64,000 bases of DNA, from positions 62,001-126,000 of the forward strand of contig JAAFIS010000010.1 in NCBI GenBank assembly GCA_013298695.1, in the 5' to 3' direction. Below the pieces are notes generated by a model. That model was given only the letters and a program-made list of their open reading frames with translations, made no database searches and was not told where the DNA came from. Positions within the stretch are counted from its first letter, which is position 1. Every line of letters begins with the position of its first letter. Below are positions 52,903 to 62,600 of the stretch, piece after piece. The stretch comes from Betaproteobacteria bacterium (GTDB taxonomy: Bacteria; Pseudomonadota; Gammaproteobacteria; Burkholderiales; Casimicrobiaceae). The translations under genes were made by a program, and so were the position numbers.

Positions 52903-52967
52903 TGAATAAACTCTGTACGCAGTGTTTATCCAGAAATAAGACGTAACCCGAGGGGAGTGGTAGTAAC

Positions 52968-53276
52968 GTGACTCGTTCCACGCTGATTGCACGCCTGACT
53001 GAGCGCTTCCCCCACTTGATGGGCCGCGATACCGAAATTGCGGTTCGCCTCATCCTAGAAGCCGTAGGCGACGCGCTTGCGCAAGGCTCGCGTGTCGAAG
53101 TGCGTGGGTTCGGGAGCTTCGCGCTTTCACATCGCCCGCCGCGTGTGGGTCGAAATCCAAAGTCCGGCGAACAGGTCACCGTTCCTGCGAAACACGTGCC
53201 TCATTTCAAACCGGGCAAAGAACTGCGCGAACGGGTCGACGCGCAGCTCACCAATGGCATCGCTCCGTTGAAATAG
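52968..53276 (+). CDS. ihfB: integration host factor subunit beta
   Basis: A 102-residue DNA-bending protein of the HU/IHF family. [16 protein letters not shown] matches the N terminus, [26 protein letters not shown] holds the beta-arm with Pro at the tip, and [16 protein letters not shown] ends the fold. The start is GTG, preceded by GAGGGGAG. Its position after rpsA and before lapB is conserved in proteobacteria and supports the beta-subunit call. Confidence 0.95.
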   Translation: MTRSTLIARLTERFPHLMGRDTEIAVRLILEAVGDALAQGSRVEVRGFGSFALSHRPPRVGRNPKSGEQVTVPAKHVPHFKPGKELRERVDAQLTNGIAPLK

Positions 53277-53289
53277 TTAGACTTCGTCG

Positions 53290-54450
53290 ATGGAAATTGA
53301 AACCTGGTGGCTCCTGGTCGGAGCCATTGTTTTTTTTGCGCTGGGCTGGTTTGCTGCTCGCATCGACATTCGCTATGTAATGCGCGATGCCCGTGCACTG
53401 CCAAGCGCATATTTTCGCGGTCTTAACTATTTGCTTCGCCAAGAAAACGACAAAGCGGTTGAAAGCTTCGTCGATGTGTCGCGCCGTGATCCCTATGCGC
53501 TTGATCTTCAGCTTGCGCTAGGCAGCTTGTTTCGCAGACAAGGCCGACTCGCGGACGCGACTGCCATTCACCAATCGCTGGTGGATCGCCACGACCTTCC
53601 AAAAGAAAAACGTGACCTCGCTTTGTTTGAATTGGCTCAAGATTTTCACGCGTCCGGACTCTTCGACCGCGCAGAAACGCTCTATGAACAGCTTGAGGGC
53701 ACGGCGTTTGAGGCCGAGGCGCTGACCAAGCTTGCTGCCGTTCTTGAGCAGGAAAAAGAATGGGCGAAAGTCGTTGCTGTCCGCACGCGGATCGAGAAGC
53801 TCAATCGTGAGCCTCAGGGCAAGTTAATCGCGCAGTGCTACTGCGAACTTGCCGATGTGGCGCTTGCGAAAAATGATCTCGCCGTCGTGCATGAAAACCT
53901 AGCGCTTGCCAATTCATTCAATCGAAACTGTGGTCGGGCGAAACTGTTGTCGTTTCGCGCTGCGGTGAGAGCAGCCGATGTGCCGGGTGGCAAAGCTGCG
54001 CTCGAAGAATTAGCGCGAGTGCAGCCCGAATTGCTCCCGTTGGTGTCGGATGAAGTGATCACACTATGGTCGGGTGAAAGCCCGCAAACCGCAGTTGAAC
54101 AATTAGCGTCGGCGCAAAGAAATGCGCCGTCTTCAATTGGTTTGAGTAAGTTAATCGACGCGTCTACAAAATATGAAGGCAGCCCCAAAGCAATGGGGCG
54201 ATTGCGCGCAGAGCTTCAACGTAATCCATCTGCCCGGGAAGTTGCGAAACTGCTCGATATGGAAAGCGCGCAGCGCGACGAGACTTCGGGTTTGCTGCTT
54301 AAAGAATCGGCTGAGCTGCTTCGTCGCGCTACTGAAAAAACGCCCGGATATCACTGCGCCCACTGCGGTTTTCGTGCACCGCGCTACTACTGGAAATGTC
54401 CCGGTTGTAATACTTGGGAAGCGTTTAAAGCAACGCCACTCGGCTCCTAA
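53290..54450 (+). CDS. lapB: LPS assembly protein B
   Basis: A 386-residue inner-membrane-anchored TPR protein that regulates LpxC turnover and couples LPS synthesis and export. The N-terminal helix (WWLLVGAIVFFALGWFAA) is followed by TPR units, including YFRGLNYLLRQENDKAVESF, and by a C-terminal rubredoxin-like zinc knuckle with CAHCGF and CPGCNTW. It starts 13 bases after ihfB. The usual lapA gene between ihfB and lapB is absent here. Confidence 0.94.
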   Translation: MEIETWWLLVGAIVFFALGWFAARIDIRYVMRDARALPSAYFRGLNYLLRQENDKAVESFVDVSRRDPYALDLQLALGSLFRRQGRLADATAIHQSLVDRHDLPKEKRDLALFELAQDFHASGLFDRAETLYEQLEGTAFEAEALTKLAAVLEQEKEWAKVVAVRTRIEKLNREPQGKLIAQCYCELADVALAKNDLAVVHENLALANSFNRNCGRAKLLSFRAAVRAADVPGGKAALEELARVQPELLPLVSDEVITLWSGESPQTAVEQLASAQRNAPSSIGLSKLIDASTKYEGSPKAMGRLRAELQRNPSAREVAKLLDMESAQRDETSGLLLKESAELLRRATEKTPGYHCAHCGFRAPRYYWKCPGCNTWEAFKATPLGS

Positions 54451-54498
54451 GCGCTTAATGTTTTCTCTGAGCTAACCGCTGTAAGATATTGTTTACCA

Positions 54499-55887
54499 AT
54501 GGCAAATCTTGCAAATAAATCTACAAAAACAGTCTACGTCTGTCGCGAGTGCGGGGAGTCAACGCCAAAATGGCAAGGGCAATGCCCGTCTTGTTCAGCT
54601 TGGAATACTCTCGAAGAAACAGCGGTAGCAACCAATACCAGTTCTGGCGGGTTCGCCCAGAAGAATAGGGCGGTTACGTCGAAATCTGGAAAGATTTTGA
54701 AGCTCTCCGACGTTCGTATGGAAGACGTCACGCGGTGGCCAACCGGCTCCACTGAGATGGATCGTGCGCTTGGCGGTGGGCTGGTTCCCGGTGCGGTCAT
54801 TTTGATCGGCGGTGATCCAGGAATTGGGAAATCGACGCTCACACTGCAAGTTATCGCTGCGATTTCAGAAAACCGTCCTGCCCTTTATGTCACCGGCGAA
54901 GAGTCCAGCGCCCAGGTCGCAAGTCGCGCGCAGCGACTCGACCTGCCGCTTGAGTCGATTCATGTGCTCGCCGAAACCGGCTTAGAAACGATCCTCTCGC
55001 ATGTCGGTCAGGCGAAGCCGCAAGTCGTCGTAATCGACTCCATACAAACGCTCTACAGCGAACAATTCAACTCCGCGCCCGGCTCTGTCGTGCAGGTGCG
55101 CGAGTGCGCCGCCGAACTGGTGCGCTATGCGAAGGCCAACGGCGTTTCGATCCTAATCGTCGGGCACGTCACTAAAGAAGGCTCGATTGCGGGGCCGCGC
55201 GTGCTCGAGCATTTGGTCGACACCGTGATTTATTTCGAAGGCGAAGCGGGCTCAAATATCCGCATCATTCGCGCGCTCAAAAACCGTTTCGGCGCAGCCA
55301 ACGAAATCGGCGTTTTCAGCATGACTGAGAATGGGTTGCGCGGTGTGGCAAATCCCTCCGTGTTGTTTCTGCACAATTCGCAACAACAAGCCTCTGGCAA
55401 CGTCGTTTTTGCGGCGATTGAAGGCTCACGGCCGCTGTTGGTTCAGATCCAGGCACTGGTCGACCGCACCGCTGGCAACCCGCGACGCGTATGCAACGGC
55501 GTCGACAGCCAACGTCTCGCAATGCTGCTCGCCGTCATGAACCGGCATTTGGGATCAAACCTCGGCGGCTTTGATGTGTTCGTCAACGTTGTCGGCGGTT
55601 TAACGGTCGACGAACCCGCAGCAGATCTACCCATCATCGCGGCAATCTGGTCATCGCTCACCGGAAAAGTAGTGCCATCAAACACGGTTTTGTTTGGTGA
55701 AGTAGGGCTCGGCGGCGAGGTGAGGCCGGTCGTTGGCGGCGCAATTCGCGTCGCGGAAGCCGAAAAACTTGGATTTAACCGCGTCGTCTGTGGCGACGTC
55801 GGACGCGGAGCGCGCAGCAAAGCCGAGCTAGCGATCGAAGTCGTCAATCGAGTCGATCGAGCCGTTGAGTTTCTGCGCGGGGATTAG
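54499..55887 (+). CDS. radA: DNA repair protein RadA
   Basis: A 462-residue RecA-like helicase that promotes branch migration in recombination. It has an N-terminal zinc finger (CRECG ... CPSCSAW), the Walker A GGDPGIGKST (residues about 97-106), the RadA-specific KNRFG motif (RALKNRFGAANEIGVF) and a C-terminal Lon-like domain (GGLTVDEPAADLPI). It lies 48 bases after lapB on the same strand. Confidence 0.96.
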   Translation: MANLANKSTKTVYVCRECGESTPKWQGQCPSCSAWNTLEETAVATNTSSGGFAQKNRAVTSKSGKILKLSDVRMEDVTRWPTGSTEMDRALGGGLVPGAVILIGGDPGIGKSTLTLQVIAAISENRPALYVTGEESSAQVASRAQRLDLPLESIHVLAETGLETILSHVGQAKPQVVVIDSIQTLYSEQFNSAPGSVVQVRECAAELVRYAKANGVSILIVGHVTKEGSIAGPRVLEHLVDTVIYFEGEAGSNIRIIRALKNRFGAANEIGVFSMTENGLRGVANPSVLFLHNSQQQASGNVVFAAIEGSRPLLVQIQALVDRTAGNPRRVCNGVDSQRLAMLLAVMNRHLGSNLGGFDVFVNVVGGLTVDEPAADLPIIAAIWSSLTGKVVPSNTVLFGEVGLGGEVRPVVGGAIRVAEAEKLGFNRVVCGDVGRGARSKAELAIEVVNRVDRAVEFLRGD

Positions 55888-56237
55888 CGGATAGCGCCCA
55901 GAGATAGCCCGCGCGGCTGGGCCGTTCCCGCAAAGGCGGCAATCAGCCCCGCACCAACGACCGCGCTTTCGCTTCGAGGGGTTATTTGGAAGACTGCTTT
56001 GGCTTGAGGAGCACATGAGATTCGTATTTGAAGCACCGAGCGCAAATATATCGAGAATTTATATTATGTTAAATATCTTATAGTGATCGCGGGGTTTAGT
56101 CTGTAAACCGCGCCTGCAAATTTGGAAACGAACTCCGATGTTCTAAATCAATGCAACTACTCAGCGCCTTCGTCACTCGTTACACTTCATAACATCGTGC
56201 TCGTCAGCGCGTTCATCCCTAGAGCAACACAGCCCAC
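55888..56237. other. gene-free stretch before the PilZ-like protein
   Basis: 350 bases with no gene or recognised RNA. The part at 56040-56085 is strongly AT-rich and is the likeliest promoter area for the following gene. Confidence 0.4.
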
Positions 56238-57623
56238 GTGACGAAAACCAACCCTACCGATCTTTCGGACGCCATCGCGTCTATCACGACCGGACAATTC
56301 GCGTCGGCGCTACCGATACTTCATCATGAATATTGGTCTGATCTCGAGGCCCGCTTCTGGAACGCATCGCATCCGCTTTCTGATACAGCTCGCGCTGCAC
56401 ATACGGAGTATCAGTTTCTCGTCCAAATGATTTGGCAACGCCTTGGGGCTGGCAGCGCACGACCGCTTTCTGTCTTTCGATCAACGCTTTCGAATCCTGC
56501 AGGACTTGAGGTTTCGCTGAGGATTCTGGGGCGTATGTACGCGGGCTGCAACCTTGCGTACTCTGCACCTCCTCCCGGATTTTGGCGAACGGTCTATTCA
56601 ATTACCGGCTACGTAGTGTCGCAATGCCGCGACGGAAACGAGCAGCAATTTGATTTCGCGCGCAATCTCTGCCTGCAGCTTTGGCTCATGGCATGGCTAA
56701 ATCCACTTTCGCTAGTTGCAGGCCGTCTGCCGATCGCCGTACGGCTAGTGGGCCTTCTCTCGAAATCGTGTAGTTATTCGCTTGCACCGCCAACCCATGC
56801 GGGTTCCGGCCTTGCGGCTGCCGACTTAATGGACGACAAGCCTCCGACGCCCTTCGGACGCCTGGGCGCAGAATGGAATCCACAACTACCGCTCTACGTC
56901 AATGCGCAAAGCGCCGCGTACGCTATCCAAGAGCTACGCGCGGCGAGCAACCAACAACGAAGCGGCGACATGTATGAAGCGCTATTGAGCGCGGGGCGCC
57001 TGGCGGGGCTCACGGGGCCAGAGGTCAATGATTTTGTGAAACGCGCGCTTCGCGAGTTTGGTCAGACCCACTCCCGAGCCATTCCACGAATCGCTTCAAA
57101 GGGGACGGTTGTGGCGATCACTGGAATGATTGACGTATGGACTGCGCTACAAGACCACGCAAGCCACAGCCGTTCACCTGACTCGGAGCGTCCGACGCAA
57201 TCGCCAAAACTCGAGGGGCAAGTGCTAAATCACAGCGAGGGCGGCTTTCTTTTGAAATTCCGTCCAAGCACCCCTTCGCTGCGCGCTGGATCACTTCTTG
57301 TAATGCGCGGCAACGACAGCGAGCCGTGGACGCTGTGCGCGGTGCGCTGGCTTCAAGACAACTCTCGCGATGTAATGATCGGCGTGGAGGTCCTCAATAC
57401 GTTTGCGCGCGCCGTGTTGACAGTTGAAGGCAAGAGCACGAGCCAGTCGCCGGCCATCGCTTTCGAAACCGAGGAGCAACACCTCGTCTACACGCCGCTT
57501 GGGTTTGGTGATCCTAAAAGCGTGATCGAGGTTGGCGTTGATACAGAACGCTGGGTGTTGTCAGCGGTGCAGCAGCTTGGGGAAGATTGGGAGCAGCGGT
57601 TGGTTTTGGATGTGGCGGGCTAG
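56238..57623 (+). CDS. hypothetical protein with PilZ-like C-terminal domain
   Basis: A 461-residue protein of unknown function starting with GTG. The first 320 residues are mostly helical and unrecognised. Residues about 335-400 resemble a PilZ beta-barrel: LEGQVLNHSEGGFLLKF with the N-x-S-x-x-G motif, then LRAGSLLVMR and a WTLCAVRWLQD strand. The RxxxR motif needed to bind cyclic di-GMP is not visible before it, so binding is doubtful. Its end overlaps the end of the convergent glycosyltransferase gene by four bases. Confidence 0.7.
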   Translation: MTKTNPTDLSDAIASITTGQFASALPILHHEYWSDLEARFWNASHPLSDTARAAHTEYQFLVQMIWQRLGAGSARPLSVFRSTLSNPAGLEVSLRILGRMYAGCNLAYSAPPPGFWRTVYSITGYVVSQCRDGNEQQFDFARNLCLQLWLMAWLNPLSLVAGRLPIAVRLVGLLSKSCSYSLAPPTHAGSGLAAADLMDDKPPTPFGRLGAEWNPQLPLYVNAQSAAYAIQELRAASNQQRSGDMYEALLSAGRLAGLTGPEVNDFVKRALREFGQTHSRAIPRIASKGTVVAITGMIDVWTALQDHASHSRSPDSERPTQSPKLEGQVLNHSEGGFLLKFRPSTPSLRAGSLLVMRGNDSEPWTLCAVRWLQDNSRDVMIGVEVLNTFARAVLTVEGKSTSQSPAIAFETEEQHLVYTPLGFGDPKSVIEVGVDTERWVLSAVQQLGEDWEQRLVLDVAG

Positions 57624-58780
57624 AACCCACAATCTGCAATTATTCGATCACGCACATGAGGCGGAATTTTGGGATCATTGATGGCCTGCGACACGTAGGT
57701 ACTATATCTCGCGCCCCGCCCGGGCGCGCGCCCAGTAGGACGCCATGTTTCGGCGAGAATCAAGTTTGGTTTCCACGAGTTAGCGCCTGCGTCATACATT
57801 AGCGTGCCAACTGGGTCATGGCACACCCTAGCCGCGTAGGCGAATTTTCTAGCCTCAGCACGTAACCCTCGCTGAACCGCAATTCTGGCGAGATACATGA
57901 ACACTTCCGCGCGCGTGCCGTAGCTTGCAGCCAGCATATCCTTGGCCAACGAAATTGCTAGATTCTCTCGCTCAGTGCTCTCCGAGTAAATCCGCAACTG
58001 CCCCCATTGTGCCTGGAACATTTCATCATCGGTTCGCGAACAAGCTGCTGCAACGCGAAACGCATTTAGAGCAGCGTCCGAGTCCCCTCGTGATTCGTGA
58101 GTACGCGCGACGTGAAATGCATTGCTAAATTCGCGGTCTTGTGTGACTGGCTCAATAGCGAGTTGTTGTAGATCTTCTTCGCTATATGACCCGTTGCGAC
58201 GCCGCGCGCCGCTGGAACCGTAGAGAATCTGAAAATCGGTTATGAAAGGCGAATAGTCTGTTTTGCCCGAAACGGTGATCTGTTCGTGCAATGCGCCGCG
58301 CCATTGAATATCGCTACTAAGTTTCACGGCGGCCAATTTCAGAAACCGATACTCGTCGCTTACCGCATACCAAAACGCAGCGTTACCCTTTCTGGGCGTT
58401 CCTAGAATGGGACCGGTCCCCGCGACTAGCTGCTCATCTGCATCCAAAAATAGCGCCCAGCAGTTGTTTTCCTGTGCCAGGTCTATAGCAAGTCGCCTAG
58501 CCAGTTCTAATGATTGATTTCGGTGGAACGAAAAGTTTCCGGTCCAAGGGTGTGTCTGGACTACGCCAGGAGTTCCAGCGAGGGCGCTGGCAATGATTTG
58601 CGGCGTCTCGTCCGTACTGCCGGTATCCACTATCGCGTAGCACGAGATGTGAGGCGCGACGCTTTCGAGGCACGCACGAATACAACGCGCCTCGTTCCGC
58701 ACGATCATCGAGAGGCAAAGCGACACGGAGCTGGCTGCGAGAAGTTTAGTCGGCTCAGAGGCCTCTCTCATCGGCGGCAT
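57620..58780 (-). CDS. family 2 glycosyltransferase with TPR-like tail
   Basis: A 386-residue protein. VSLCLSMIVRNEARCIRACLESVAPHISCYAIVDTGSTDET is the start of the GT-A domain (residues about 20-60), and FLDADEQL is the DxD-type metal site. The second half is helical with TPR-like units (FSNAFHVARTHESRGDSDAALNAFRVA). This architecture resembles SunS-type and related tandem glycosyltransferases. Acceptor unknown. It converges on the PilZ-like gene. Confidence 0.85.
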   Translation of the reverse strand: MPPMREASEPTKLLAASSVSLCLSMIVRNEARCIRACLESVAPHISCYAIVDTGSTDETPQIIASALAGTPGVVQTHPWTGNFSFHRNQSLELARRLAIDLAQENNCWALFLDADEQLVAGTGPILGTPRKGNAAFWYAVSDEYRFLKLAAVKLSSDIQWRGALHEQITVSGKTDYSPFITDFQILYGSSGARRRNGSYSEEDLQQLAIEPVTQDREFSNAFHVARTHESRGDSDAALNAFRVAAACSRTDDEMFQAQWGQLRIYSESTERENLAISLAKDMLAASYGTRAEVFMYLARIAVQRGLRAEARKFAYAARVCHDPVGTLMYDAGANSWKPNLILAETWRPTGRAPGRGARYSTYVSQAINDPKIPPHVRDRIIADCGF

Positions 58781-58830
58781 AGTGCTATTCGGGTGTCCAA
58801 CCGTGTATCGTTCAGTTTTTGGAGAAAATT

Positions 58831-59148
58831 ATGAGCAAAACATCAACAATCAAGTCCGCGATTCTGGCGGCCATGTCTTTGTCCGCCACATTACCTACCC
58901 AAGCACAAGTGGTCGGTACCTCCGTGAAGAATGCAAATTGCGACTCTGTTTTAGGAAGGCAAGCGGCGCCCGAACTTTGCGCCAAGCAGGATCAAGACAA
59001 GACTCAATCGACACGCTCCGTAACTCAACTGAACAGCTCACTAGCTGGCAAAGGTGTGCCAACGGCGCCACTGTTTTCTCGGCCGGGGGATAGTTCGTCG
59101 AATCCGCGATTACTAAATAGCCAACCTCTGGTTTCGTCTACGAAGTAA
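58831..59148 (+). CDS. small exported protein of unknown function
   Basis: A 105-residue protein with a signal peptide (SAILAAMSLSATLPTQAQ). The mature part is Ser/Thr/Gln-rich with two Cys (NANCDSVLG, PELCAKQ). TTGGAGAAAATT precedes the ATG at 58831; an in-frame TTG four codons earlier lies inside that site. No family is recognised. It faces the pilus genes. Confidence 0.65.
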   Translation: MSKTSTIKSAILAAMSLSATLPTQAQVVGTSVKNANCDSVLGRQAAPELCAKQDQDKTQSTRSVTQLNSSLAGKGVPTAPLFSRPGDSSSNPRLLNSQPLVSSTK

Positions 59149-59164
59149 CGTTACTCAGACGAAC

Positions 59165-59605
59165 CTACCGTCCCCAGCAATTCGCTACGGTCTCGCTGAC
59201 ATCTGAGCGAGACTTAGTCCCCAATTGATCTACAGATAGCGAGCCACATTTTTTTGGGGTCCACCCAGTTTTTGTTTGCGCAGTAAGTGTGTACGTTGAC
59301 GCTCCCACTCCGCTAACACCAATGTTGTACCAAACGTCGCCCTCTCGCGGTGCTTTTGTAAGCGATGCAGGCAGAACTGCCCCGACGTATGTTCCTCTTT
59401 CGGTAAAGTAACGCTCCATGTACTGGGACGCCTCAAGCAACACCGCTTTTGCGTCGTTGCGGCGTCCACGCTCGACGTATTCGACGTAGGACGGGTACGC
59501 GATTGCCGTCAAGATACCGATGATCGCAACCACAATCAGCACCTCGATTAGTGTGAAACCTCGTTGCCTGTTCTGACCAAAGATTGCAAGATTTAGGAGA
59601 TTCAC
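59165..59605 (-). CDS. pilE: type IV pilin-like protein PilE
   Basis: A 146-residue minor pilin. The prepilin site is RGFTLIEVLIVVAIIGILTAIAYPSY, with cleavage after Gly16 by PilD, leaving the methylated Phe start. The C-terminal domain has two Cys (KKCGS, ANCWGR) for the pilin disulfide. Its ATG overlaps the pilY1 stop by four bases, so it is coupled to pilY1; the order pilY1-pilE is common in betaproteobacterial minor pilin operons. Confidence 0.92.
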   Translation of the reverse strand: MNLLNLAIFGQNRQRGFTLIEVLIVVAIIGILTAIAYPSYVEYVERGRRNDAKAVLLEASQYMERYFTERGTYVGAVLPASLTKAPREGDVWYNIGVSGVGASTYTLTAQTKTGWTPKKCGSLSVDQLGTKSRSDVSETVANCWGR

Positions 59606-62600
59606 TGCACGAGTCTCCAGCTTCTGCGGCCCAGTACGTTCTTAAACTTAATTTGAGCCACATCCTTACCTTTTGCCGTGAACGCGCTCGCGACGTTGCC
59701 GCCAGTAACTGTCACAACACTCACGGGATCATTCAATCTAATTCCTGACACAACACGTCCTGTAGTAGTTTTGTCCGCGTCATTGAACAGACCATCGCCG
59801 TTGACATCGAACACGGAGAATGTCGGTTCCGAAGCAGTAAATGGATTAACGGCCATCAAGATGCCGTCTTGATTGATCGAACAAGGATCGGTTGAATCAG
59901 CAGTGAGAGTCGATAGTAAAGTTACACCGAACACTGTTACTGCTGGAGCGACGACACGTTCGCCAACGCGGGGCAAATCTAGGCGCCAACCACGACTACT
60001 ACCGGTCCACCAAGTTCCCGCAGAATTTACGAACCGGTCTGTACCAGAGTCCGTTATCGATCCGCTCGCTAAGTTCGACCTAGCTAAACTATTCCAGCGC
60101 GACCTATCCCAGACGCCGTAGACAGATTGGGGGTCTTTGTTATCTGGATCGGTTGTCTCGAAAAATTTTCCCGTCCCAAAAACAAGTACATCGCCGCCTT
60201 CCACGAAAGGAACAATGCTCGGTTCAGCAGTTATAGGCTGACGCTTGCCGGAACGTTCCGCTGTAAAGAGCGGAGCGCCGCTGTACGCGACTTTGATTGC
60301 TGCCGCAGTATTGGATTTAACGTTTTGAGCGAAATCAAACTTCCACAAATTGCCGTTCAAATCGCCGGCCCATGCGGCTCGCGCCACACCGTTTGTCAGC
60401 GCTATCCCGGGAGCGCCCAATCCATTCTTTACTCCCTGATCTGCAACCGTTAAATTTGCTGCCGATCCGAGAGAAATTGCGGACGTAGTGGTTGCGGCGA
60501 GATCTAGTATGAACATGCGAGCGACTGTCTTGACTGGAGGTCCCGCTCTAGCGCTTTCGTACCCATTCGCGACTGCAACGACCCACTTTCCGTCAGCCAA
60601 TCTTACAATTTGTGGACGACTCAAAACATTACCCAGGTCTTGATCCGTGAATTCCCATAGAACCTGCGGACTCGTAGGGTTAGTCACGTTAATCGCAACC
60701 ACCGCCTTTCCGCCGGCGCCTAAAGCAGCAACTAGAACCGTTTTCCAGGATCCACCCCAGTACACGTCGCCCACGGCGATTTGACCGTCGACAAAATATT
60801 GGTGTTTGTACGCCGGATCAACCAGCTTTGGAATTTCTCCCTGAAGCGCGCGAGGCAAGTAAGCCCACCGTTCGTCTCCATTGGTGCCGTCGAACGCGTG
60901 CAGCAATCCTGCGTTAGCCCCAACGTAGACCGTCTGTCTCGTTCCTTTAGCCGCTACGAAAGCGGGATAGCTTGCGGCTTCTGGCATCGAGCTGAAGTCA
61001 CCCCAACCGAAATCTGTCGGCCCTTGGTAGGCGGGCGACGAATTTACGATATCACCGAGAAGATTTTGCCGGTTGCGCAAGGTGCCACCACGTCGTATTT
61101 CTCTGCTGCGATCCCCCAAAACGTAGAGTGCTACTTGATCCGCAGTCTCAATTGTCCTCGCAGTAGCTGATGCCGTTGGGCCAAGCGTTGCCGTGAGATA
61201 CGCGCTAAGTAACGCTTGTGTGCCTGCGGGCGCGAATGTCGTTCGAAGCGCTGTGTCCAAATTTGCCGGCAACAGGCGTTGAGTCAGATTGGTGCCAATC
61301 GGTGTATAGATGACTCGCGTCGAAGTCTTTGCAGCAGAGTCAACCGTCCCGAAACTGGCGTTGGTTACCGACCACCATGGCGAGAATGTGTTGGTGGAAA
61401 GGTTGAATTTTCTTGCGTCGAGCGTGCCCTCCCAAACCACAGAGTTTGCAACATTGCCGATATCTGCAGGCGTAGCGTCTGCGGCAGTTAGTTTCCGGGT
61501 TAAAAAGCCCGGCAAATAAATACCGCTATCCGAACGAAGGGAGCTACCGCTTACAGCGGCTGTCGTGGTGGGGGCCGCATCGTTCTGAATCTGTTGAAAA
61601 GCGGTGTTGAGTTGCTGACGTAACTTGATAGGGTCGTTCACGAAAAAGTATCCAGGCACCGACGCGCTACCCTCGACCACTGTTTCCGTTGCAGGCTTAA
61701 ATGCCCCGTCAGTCGAAACGCCCGGGCCACCCCACTTTGCCGCATAGAACAGCGGGTCGCGAGGAATATTCGCATCGGACTTGACAGAAGCTGACGCAAT
61801 CGTGAATGTTCGATCGTACGCAAACCCCAGTCCATTCGCGCACTTGCCGGGGTTGGTCGAATTCGCGGCATCATCGCGCGGTGAAGTGTTGCATCCACCG
61901 TCAACATCGCGGACGCCTAAATAGGAGCCATCCTGGGTGGTTCCAGAAATGACGAACCCCATATGTTGGTCGATACAGCCCGCTGCGTATTGCGATTCAA
62001 TCCGAATCCGAAGCCCACCAGTCGCGGTCACTTCGAACGTGTACATCGCGATTGCGTCCATGTCACTATCCGTACCTTCGGCGTTGTCTTCATAGCTAAC
62101 GCGAAACCTGCCGAACGGACGGCCGCCATTGATCAACGGATCCTTAGTAAACCCCGTTAGATTGACGATCCTATCAATGAAAAAGGCGGCTATTCGGTTT
62201 TGCATCGGGCTAGTAACACCCACTGTGAAGTCGCCATAGTTGCAGCCGCCGACGCTTTGTGCAAACGGAATGAGCGACACGTTTGAGTCCCCTACTTTGA
62301 ATGCCAGGCGAGGCAGTGGCGCAGAGAGGGCAATCGAGTATTGCGTTACGTTTTGAGTATCGGTAACCGGGTTCACGTCTGTTATGCGCCCGTAGCGCGC
62401 GACCGACGCCGAATAGTAGCTACCGCCGCGCGTGGGTTCACCTGGCGCTAGGCCACGGATCCGACCGAGTGAAGTCACCGGCTTGAGAGACGGCGTACGA
62501 TCCGCGAATGGCACAGGGTCCAAGGTTTCACCAATGAAATAGTTTCCTGAGATGCCTTCTGCCGAAGAAATGGTTGCAGCGACCGAGGCTACATTGAGGC

